NCBI GenBank assembly: GCA_038317685.1
Contig: JBBQBQ010000220.1
Coordinates: 1 to 5,918, forward strand
DNA: 5,918 nucleotides
Direction: 5' to 3'
DNA from: JBBQBQ01 sp038317685
GTDB lineage: Bacteria > Desulfobacterota > Desulfuromonadia > Desulfuromonadales > DDH964
The position numbers and the translations under genes are program-made. Under the pieces are notes generated by a model that was not told the DNA's origin, searched no databases, and saw only the letters and a list, made by a program, of their open reading frames with translations. This document shows positions 1-5,126 of the stretch, one piece after another (position 1 is the first letter of the stretch; each line of letters starts with the position of its first letter).

Positions 1-66
1 CCGGCTTGCGGGGAGGAGCGGATTTTCCTGTAGGACAATAGGGGGATCGGTGCTATAAAAACGATT
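1..66 (+). other. Leader region ahead of the operon; possible tail of an upstream gene
   Basis: No complete gene fits here. Reading frame 1 is open from the window edge to a TAG at 31-33, so these bases could hold the last ten codons of an upstream gene. The other two forward frames also stop nearby (TAG at 39-41, TAA at 56-58), so the sequence alone cannot say which, if any, is coded. A purine-rich run at 10-20 resembles a ribosome binding site but no usable start codon follows it at the right distance. The A/T-rich end (54-68) stands out from the GC-rich surroundings and holds the promoter candidate listed separately. Confidence 0.4.
32..59 (+). promoter_or_regulatory. Candidate sigma70-type promoter for the operon
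   Basis: AGGACA at 32-37 matches four of six bases of the -35 consensus and TATAAA at 54-59 matches five of six of the -10 consensus, with a 16-base spacer. Transcription would begin around 66-67. That would leave the TTG at 67 at the very 5' end of the mRNA, and would favour the GTG at 100 as the start of the first gene. This is pattern matching by eye in a short A/T-rich patch; a chance match is possible. Confidence 0.3.
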
Positions 67-78
67 TTGGTTGACCAA
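67..78. repeat. Short perfect inverted repeat, possible operator
   Basis: TTGGT (67-71) and ACCAA (74-78) are exact reverse complements separated by two bases. The element lies right at or just after the transcription start predicted from the upstream promoter candidate, a usual place for a repressor site. Five-base arms are short enough to arise by chance, and no second copy was noticed in the window. If the first gene starts at the TTG of 67, this element is coding sequence rather than leader. Confidence 0.2.
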
Positions 79-99
79 GCAATCCCTGCGGAGCTGTCC

Positions 100-1794
100 G
101 TGCAGACAACAATCCCGTCAGTCGACCGGCTGGTCCGGGGCTGGCGATCCTACCTCATCCTCGCACTGCTGTGCAGCGCCCTGTTCCTCCCGGGCCTGAC
201 CAGCCTGCCGCCGACCGACCGTGACGAATCCCGTTTCGCCCAGGCCAGCAAGCAGATGCTGGAAACCGGCAACTACGTCGATATCCGCTTCCAGGACGTC
301 CCCCGCTACAAAAAACCGATCGGCATCTACTGGCTGCAGGCCGGCGCCGCAAGCCTCGCCGGCGAGCCGCTGGCCGACGCCATCTGGCCCTACCGTCTTC
401 CCTCCTTTGCGGGAGCCCTCCTGGCGGTGCTGCTGACCTTCCACTTCGGAAGCCGCTGGTTCGATCGGCGCACGGCGCTCCTTGCGGCGGCGCTCCTCGC
501 AGGCTGTCTGCTCCTGGTCGTCGAATCCCATCTCGCCAAGACCGATGCCATGCTGCTGGCAGCCGTCACCGCCATGCAGGGGCTTTTGGGCCGCATCTAC
601 CTGCAGCTGCGCGCCGGGGAAAAACCGGGGTTCGGACTCGCGATGGGGTTCTGGGCCGTCTGCGGTCTCGGCATTCTGCTCAAGGGCCCGGTGCCCCCGC
701 TCCTCGCACTGCTCACGGTCCTGGTCCTCTCGGTCGCCGACCGCGACCTGCGCTGTTGGCGGGCCCTGCGGCCCCTCCCGGGCCTGATCCTGGTGGCGGC
801 CATCGTGCTGCCGTGGCTGGTGGCGATCAGCACCGCCTCGCATGGGGCCTTCCTGCGGACGGCGGTCGGTTCCGACCTCATCCCCAAACTGATCGGCGGC
901 CAGGAATCCCACGGCGCCCCCCCCGGCTATTATCTGCTGCTCTTTCCCGCCCTCTTCTGGCCCGGCTCGCTCTTTGCCCTGTGGGCCGACTGGCCCTCCT
1001 GGCGGCAGCGGGCCGTGCCGACGGTGCGCTTCTGTCTGGCCTGGCTGATTCCCGCCTGGCTCCTCTTCGAGGCGGTGCCGACCAAGCTCCCCCATTACAT
1101 CCTGCCGACCTTCCCGGCGATCGCGCTCCTCACCGCCCACGCGCTGGGACAGGCCCCGGAATGGCTCGGCTACTCCCGACGCGGACTCCTTAAGTGGCTG
1201 CGCTGGCTGCCCGTGGGCCTCTGGGGGCTGGTCGGCCTCCTTCTGGGGGGCGGACTCACGGTTTTGCCTTATCTCCTCAATCACCGGATCGATCCGGCCG
1301 GGCTCCTGGCCCTGGCGGGGAGTCTCGGACTCTGTTTCTGGGTGTCCCGCCGCTGGCGGCAAGGCCGGCTGCCGGAGGCTGCGGCCGGGGCGGTGCTTTG
1401 CGGCCTGTTGGTCCTGGCGCCGGCCCTGGGTTCGGTCCTCCCCGGTCTCGACGGCCCGTGGCTGAGCCGCGCCGCACAGCAGGCGGTGGCGCGCTATGCC
1501 AAGGTCCCGGCGCCGGTGGTGGCGTCCGTCGGCTACGTCGAGCCGAGCCTGGTTTTTCTGCTCGGCACCGCGACCCGGCTCACCGATCCCACCGGCGCCG
1601 CGGCGAGCTTGAGCGAGCACCCAGGCAGCTTCGCCCTGATCGAGCAAAAGCAGGTGGCGGCCTTTCAAGCCGCCGTCACCGCCGCCGGGCAGGCGGTCGA
1701 GCCGTTGGAGTCGATCCGCGGGTATAATTACTCCAAGGGGAAATGGTTGACCCTGGAACTCTTCCGGAGTGTTCCCGGGGCGGCGGGGGGCTGA
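100..1794 (+). CDS. ArnT/PMT-family lipid-linked glycosyltransferase (first copy)
   Basis: Polytopic inner-membrane transferase of the ArnT/PMT type (GT39/GT83-like), expected to move a sugar from a polyprenyl-phosphate donor to lipid A or another acceptor on the periplasmic face. Counting from the GTG at 100 (564 residues): a first membrane helix near 18-36; the acidic loop motif DRDESRF at 40-46, holding the presumed catalytic Asp; SHLAKTD at 143-149, giving the second conserved Asp; LLKGP at 193-197; HGAPPGYY at 271-278; and the family hallmark KLPHYILPTFP at 329-339. About 13 hydrophobic segments end near residue 448, followed by a soluble tail of about 115 residues, as in ArnT. GTG 100 was chosen because GGAG lies at 90-93, six bases ahead. 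The alternative TTG at 67 would add 11 residues but has no ribosome binding site at the proper distance. It is followed after one base by the PAP2 gene. The sugar and acceptor are unknown, so the name arnT is not assigned. Confidence 0.9.
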   Translation: MQTTIPSVDRLVRGWRSYLILALLCSALFLPGLTSLPPTDRDESRFAQASKQMLETGNYVDIRFQDVPRYKKPIGIYWLQAGAASLAGEPLADAIWPYRLPSFAGALLAVLLTFHFGSRWFDRRTALLAAALLAGCLLLVVESHLAKTDAMLLAAVTAMQGLLGRIYLQLRAGEKPGFGLAMGFWAVCGLGILLKGPVPPLLALLTVLVLSVADRDLRCWRALRPLPGLILVAAIVLPWLVAISTASHGAFLRTAVGSDLIPKLIGGQESHGAPPGYYLLLFPALFWPGSLFALWADWPSWRQRAVPTVRFCLAWLIPAWLLFEAVPTKLPHYILPTFPAIALLTAHALGQAPEWLGYSRRGLLKWLRWLPVGLWGLVGLLLGGGLTVLPYLLNHRIDPAGLLALAGSLGLCFWVSRRWRQGRLPEAAAGAVLCGLLVLAPALGSVLPGLDGPWLSRAAQQAVARYAKVPAPVVASVGYVEPSLVFLLGTATRLTDPTGAAASLSEHPGSFALIEQKQVAAFQAAVTAAGQAVEPLESIRGYNYSKGKWLTLELFRSVPGAAGG

Positions 1795-1795
1795 G

Positions 1796-2467
1796 ATGGC
1801 CCGGCGTCTGCCGCCCCGGACCGAGATCGCCCTGCTGGCCGCGCTGCCGGTGGTGGTCGGGGTCTGCCTGGCGCTCATCGGCTGGGGCGACCGGCCGGCG
1901 GCGCTCTGGGCTCACGGGTTTGAGCCGGGGTGGCGATCGCTCTTTTCAGCCATCACCCAACTGGGCAATTCGGTATACTACCTGGTACCATTCGGTTTCT
2001 TTGGCCTCGGCTGCCACCTGGCGGCCCGCCGGGAGGTCGGAACGCCGCGAGGAGAACGGCTGCGACGCTGGGCGCAGATCTGGCTCTTCCTGTTCCTGGC
2101 GGTCGCCGCCTCGGGGTTGGCCAGCGGCCTGCTGAAGTTCATCTTCGGGCGGGCGCGGCCGACGCTTCTGTTCGGCGGCGACATTTACGGTTTTCACTGG
2201 TTCCATGGGTTGGGGAAGTGGACATCCTTCCCCTCCGGCCACAGCAATACGGTCTTCGCCCTGGCGACCGCCCTCTGGTTTCTGGTGCCGCGGGCCTGGG
2301 CATTCACCTTTTCGGCGGCGGCCCTGGTGGCGTTCAGTCGGGTGGCGGTCGGCGCTCATTATCCGAGCGACGTGCTGGCCGGCGCCTTTCTGGCGGTGGC
2401 GGTCACCCTCTATGTCCGGCAGCTCTTTCAGCATTACGGCGTCCGCATCTTTGCCGGCGAGCGCTGA
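1796..2467 (+). CDS. PAP2-family membrane phosphatase
   Basis: A 223-residue integral-membrane phosphatase of the PAP2 (type 2 phosphatidic acid phosphatase) superfamily. All three signature motifs are intact: K-x6-RP at residues 114-122, PSGH at 146-149, and SR-x5-H-x3-D at 181-192, with H149 and H188 the expected catalytic histidines and D192 their partner. Hydrophobic segments near 11-28, 59-76, 96-112, 151-165, 168-183 and 193-208 fit the usual six-helix fold, with the active site facing the periplasm. Family members dephosphorylate undecaprenyl pyrophosphate, lipid A (LpxE/LpxF), phosphatidylglycerophosphate or phosphatidate; the sequence does not choose among these. In an operon with ArnT-like transferases, lipid A dephosphorylation or carrier-lipid recycling is the best guess. 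ATG 1796 follows a G-run at 1785-1790 with a five-base gap and lies one base past the preceding stop, so translation is probably coupled. An upstream in-frame GTG at 1769 lacks a good ribosome binding site. Confidence 0.92.
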   Translation: MARRLPPRTEIALLAALPVVVGVCLALIGWGDRPAALWAHGFEPGWRSLFSAITQLGNSVYYLVPFGFFGLGCHLAARREVGTPRGERLRRWAQIWLFLFLAVAASGLASGLLKFIFGRARPTLLFGGDIYGFHWFHGLGKWTSFPSGHSNTVFALATALWFLVPRAWAFTFSAAALVAFSRVAVGAHYPSDVLAGAFLAVAVTLYVRQLFQHYGVRIFAGER

Positions 2468-2481
2468 GCGGGTCTTCCCGC
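2468..2481 (+). other. Small GC-rich hairpin in the PAP2-GT2 gap
   Basis: GCGGG at 2468-2472 and CCCGC at 2477-2481 form a perfect five-pair stem with a four-base TCTT loop, starting right after the PAP2 stop codon. No T-tract follows, so it does not look like an intrinsic terminator. It lies in the only intergenic gap of notable length inside the operon (40 bases) and could mark an mRNA processing or stability point between two transcript halves. A stem this short may be chance. Confidence 0.3.
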
Positions 2482-2507
2482 CCGCCCGTCATTTCCGAGA
2501 GGTCATC

Positions 2508-3221
2508 ATGCAGAAAATTTCCTACGTCATCCCCGTCTACAACGAAGAAGGGAACATCGAAGCGCTCTTCGACGAGATCAGCCGGGTTTCCTCCGACCTG
2601 GGGATCCCCTACGAGATCCTCTTCGTCGACGATTGCAGCAGCGACCGCAGCCTGGCGATCCTCCAGGAGCTGGCGGCGGTCCACCCGGAAGTCCGTTTCT
2701 TGAGCTTCGTCCGCAACAGCGGCCAGTCGGCGGCCCTTTATGCCGGCTTCCAGGCCGCCTCCGGCGATGTCGTCATCACCATGGACGCCGACCTGCAGAA
2801 CGATCCGGCCGACATCCCGGCGATGCTCGCCTTCTACGGCGAGTACGACATGGTCACCGGCTGGCGTCACAACCGTCAGGACACCCGCTCCAAGAAGTTT
2901 GCCAGCAAGGTCGGCAACGGCTTCCGCAACTGGCTGACCGACGAGACCATCCACGACACCGGCTGCTCCCTCAAGGTGATGCGGGCCGAGCCCTTGAAGC
3001 GCATCAAGATGTTCAAGGGGCTGCACCGCTTCCTGCCGACCTTGATGCGGATGGAGGGGGCGCGGGTCAAGGAGGTCAAGGTCAACCACCGCGCCCGCCT
3101 CCACGGGGTCTCCAAATACACCAACCTGCGCCGCGGCATCGAAGGCTTCTACGACGTCATCGCCGTGCGCTGGATGCTCAAGCGCCATCTCACCATCAAC
3201 TTCAGGGACGATCATGTTTAA
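2508..3221 (+). CDS. GT2 polyprenyl-phosphate glycosyltransferase (DPM1/ArnC/GtrB-like)
   Basis: A 237-residue family 2 glycosyltransferase of the dolichol-phosphate mannosyltransferase type. It is expected to transfer a sugar from a nucleotide donor to undecaprenyl phosphate at the cytoplasmic face of the inner membrane. The GT-A fold opens with IPVYNEEGNI at residues 8-17; VDD at 40-42 and the metal-binding DAD of DADLQNDP (93-100) follow. TGCSLK (151-156), HRFLP (173-177) and the SKY loop (202-204) are typical of this subgroup. The protein ends about 20 residues after the fold and lacks the two C-terminal membrane helices found in ArnC and GtrB, so it should be peripheral, like soluble DPM1. 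Start ATG 2508 has GAGAGG at 2497-2502. A longer in-frame reading extends upstream but runs inside the PAP2 gene and carries no family motifs. The stop overlaps the next gene by eight bases. The sugar is unknown. Confidence 0.93.
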   Translation: MQKISYVIPVYNEEGNIEALFDEISRVSSDLGIPYEILFVDDCSSDRSLAILQELAAVHPEVRFLSFVRNSGQSAALYAGFQAASGDVVITMDADLQNDPADIPAMLAFYGEYDMVTGWRHNRQDTRSKKFASKVGNGFRNWLTDETIHDTGCSLKVMRAEPLKRIKMFKGLHRFLPTLMRMEGARVKEVKVNHRARLHGVSKYTNLRRGIEGFYDVIAVRWMLKRHLTINFRDDHV

Positions 3222-3510
3222 AACTGAAACCGCCATCCTGGTCCTCGGCTTCGCCGGCCAGACCCTCTTTTTCATGCGTTTCTTCGTGCAGTGGCTCCAT
3301 TCGGAGAAACACAAGCGCAGCCTCATTCCGACCGCCTTCTGGTACTTCAGCATCGGCGGCAGCTCGCTGCTGCTGGTCTACGCAATCATCCGCAAGGACA
3401 TCGTTTTCATCGTCGGCCAGGGGTCCGGGTTCTTCATCTACACCCGCAACCTCTACCTGATCGCCCGGGAACGGCGGGAGAAACTGGCCAGTGCCGAAAA
3501 GCCCGAGTAA
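3214..3510 (+). CDS. Stand-alone LAB_N-domain membrane protein
   Basis: A 98-residue membrane protein matching the domain named after the N-terminus of some lipid-A-disaccharide synthases (LAB_N). Three hydrophobic segments lie near residues 7-27, 38-58 and 62-84. Conserved features visible are AGQ (14-16) followed by R22 and VQW (25-27), SEKHKRS (30-36), FWYFS (42-46), and GQGSGFFIYTRN (68-79). The first and third helices both start with a Gly-Gln pair and carry an Arg further on, recalling the pseudo-symmetric PQ-loop/SemiSWEET transporters. The protein has no glycosyltransferase domain, so it is not LpxB itself. Its place between a polyprenyl-phosphate GT2 and an ArnT-like transferase is where comparable systems put a lipid-sugar flippase (ArnE/ArnF, GtrA); this role is inferred. 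ATG 3214 has AGGGA at 3204-3208 with a five-base gap and overlaps the GT2 stop, so translation is probably coupled. Confidence 0.88.
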   Translation: MFKTETAILVLGFAGQTLFFMRFFVQWLHSEKHKRSLIPTAFWYFSIGGSSLLLVYAIIRKDIVFIVGQGSGFFIYTRNLYLIARERREKLASAEKPE

Positions 3511-5119
3511 CCGCAGCCTGCTTCTGCTCCTTGGTCTCTACACCCTGCTGCTCCTGTTGCCGGCAGGGTCGATGCCGCTGATGGAGAGCACTGAGGCGAG
3601 GTACGCGGAAATCGCCCGGGAGATGGTCGTCTCCGGAAACTACCTGGAACCGTATTTCAACGGCATAAAGCACTTCCACAAGCCGCCCCTCCCTTACTGG
3701 CTGGTGGCGGCCGGTTTCAAGCTCTTCGGCCTGAACGACTTCGGCGCCCGCTTCTTCGGGGTGCTGGCGACGGCGCTGGGTGTTTTCTACCTCTACCGGC
3801 TGGCGCGGCTCCTCCTCGGCAATGCGTCGCAGGGGCTGGCGGCGGCGACGATCTTCGGTTCCTCGGTCCTGATGCTGGTCGTTTCCCGCCTCGCCTCCAC
3901 CGAGATCTATCTGACCGTCTTCACCATCGCCGCCCAGTTCTACCTGTTCCGGCAGCTCTACGGCGAACGGGGGCGCCGCAACGCCGTCCTCTTTGGGCTC
4001 TTCCTCGGCCTCGGCTTCTTCACCAAGGGGCCGATCATCTTCCTCTTCACGCTCCTGCCGTTCCTGGTCGCCAAGTGCTTCGACCCGGCCCATCGACGGG
4101 TCTTCTCCTGGGGGGAGACGGCGGCGGGGACGGCGGTCTTCGCCGCTCTGGCCCTCCCCTGGTACCTGCTGGTGATCGCCAAGAATCCGGGGCTTTTGGA
4201 CTACTTCGTCAGGGTCCAGACCGTCGACCGGGTGGTGACCGACCGCTTCCGCCGCTACGAGCCCCCCTGGTACTTTCTGCCGGTCTTCATCGGCGGCTGC
4301 TTCCCTTATGCGCTCTTTCTCGCCAAGGGGCTCGGCAACTGGCGGGCCCAGGCGCCGCGCCTCAAGCTCCTGTGGCTCTACATCGCCGCGCCCCTGCTGG
4401 TCTTTTCCCTCGCCAAAGGCAAGCACGCCACCTACATCCTGCCCTTCTTCGGGGTGGCGGCGGTCATCGCCGCCGGGATTTTCGAAAACTTCGCCATGCC
4501 GCGCCTGCGGGCCGCGGCGGTGCTGATCCTGGCCCCCCTGGCGGTCGGGGTCGGGGCGGCCGGTTTTTTCTACCGGCCTCTGGCCGGGGAGAAGTGGCTG
4601 CTGATCCCGGTCGGGGTTGCCGCTGCCGTTCTTCTCGGGCTGGCCTGGCGGCAGCGCCGGGAACCCGCCCTCCTTTCCTGGCTCGCCGGCTTCTTCCTGC
4701 TCCTGACCACCGTCGGTATCTGGGGGGCAGGGGTGGCGGGACCGGAGATTCGCGGCTACGAGAAGATGGCCGGGGAGCTCAACCGGATCGATCCCCCGCG
4801 CCGCCTGGAGGTCCTGGTCTATCGGGGATTCCTCCCGTCTCTTTCCTTCTATCGCAACCGCCTGGCGGTGATGGCCCTCGGCGACGTGCGCGAAACCCAG
4901 TTCCAGCCGCCGGAGAGTTACCGCCGCACCTATCTGGACAGCGAGGGGAAGGTCGGGGAATTCCTGGCCGGGGAGTCCGAACTCTTCGTGGTGGCCCGGC
5001 CGGACGATTTTGCCGCCTTCAGCGCCGCCTATCCCTACGCCTGCCGGGAGGTCTTCACGCAGCACCGGCAGAGTGCCTACCAGTGCCGCCGGACCGGGCC
5101 TGCGGCGGGCGGGAACTGA
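3491..5119 (+). CDS. ArnT/PMT-family lipid-linked glycosyltransferase (second copy)
   Basis: A 542-residue polytopic transferase, probably the final enzyme using the lipid-linked sugar made by the GT2 gene two places upstream. About 13 hydrophobic segments run from residue 9 to about 413, then a soluble periplasmic tail of about 130 residues. Family motifs are STEARYAEIAREM at 33-45, NGIKHFHKPPLPYW at 57-70, SRLASTE at 132-138, FTKGP at 177-181 and AKGKHATYILPFF at 308-320. In the first loop the usual Asp-Glu pair reads Thr34-Glu35, with another Glu at 32; the second conserved acid is Glu138, where the first copy has Asp. This marks a different subgroup, so the two transferases probably differ in donor or acceptor. 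The GTG start at 3491 overlaps LAB_N by 20 bases and has GGGAG at 3476-3480, a rather long ten bases ahead. Later Met codons (residues 28 and 31) would remove the first helix. Confidence 0.9.
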   Translation: MPKSPSNRSLLLLLGLYTLLLLLPAGSMPLMESTEARYAEIAREMVVSGNYLEPYFNGIKHFHKPPLPYWLVAAGFKLFGLNDFGARFFGVLATALGVFYLYRLARLLLGNASQGLAAATIFGSSVLMLVVSRLASTEIYLTVFTIAAQFYLFRQLYGERGRRNAVLFGLFLGLGFFTKGPIIFLFTLLPFLVAKCFDPAHRRVFSWGETAAGTAVFAALALPWYLLVIAKNPGLLDYFVRVQTVDRVVTDRFRRYEPPWYFLPVFIGGCFPYALFLAKGLGNWRAQAPRLKLLWLYIAAPLLVFSLAKGKHATYILPFFGVAAVIAAGIFENFAMPRLRAAAVLILAPLAVGVGAAGFFYRPLAGEKWLLIPVGVAAAVLLGLAWRQRREPALLSWLAGFFLLLTTVGIWGAGVAGPEIRGYEKMAGELNRIDPPRRLEVLVYRGFLPSLSFYRNRLAVMALGDVRETQFQPPESYRRTYLDSEGKVGEFLAGESELFVVARPDDFAAFSAAYPYACREVFTQHRQSAYQCRRTGPAAGGN

Positions 5120-5126
5120 GGCGGCG

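Noticed and set aside
67..99. TTG at 67 as start of the first transferase
   Set aside because: No ribosome binding site lies at a suitable distance and it may coincide with the transcription start; GTG 100 has GGAG six bases ahead. It is not excluded.
118..1878. Long antisense open frame (586 codons) opposite the first transferase
   Set aside because: It mirrors a real gene whose GC-rich codon use removes stops on the other strand. The translation is rich in Gly, Arg, Gln and Glu with no recognisable domain or membrane pattern.
1972..1989. GGTA/TACC inverted repeat next to a GGTACC palindrome
   Set aside because: Arms are only four bases, and the sequence lies inside the PAP2 coding region and is explained by its codons.
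2468..2481. Intrinsic terminator after the PAP2 gene
   Set aside because: The stem is only five pairs and no T-run follows; the next gene is on the same strand 26 bases on.
2205..2507. N-terminal extension of the GT2 reading frame
   Set aside because: It lies inside the PAP2 gene in another frame, whereas ATG 2508 has a good ribosome binding site and matches the usual start of the GT2 fold.
3214..3510. Truncated lpxB gene
   Set aside because: The three-helix domain is complete with its own start, ribosome binding site and stop, and no LpxB catalytic remnant follows; the next frame is an intact transferase.
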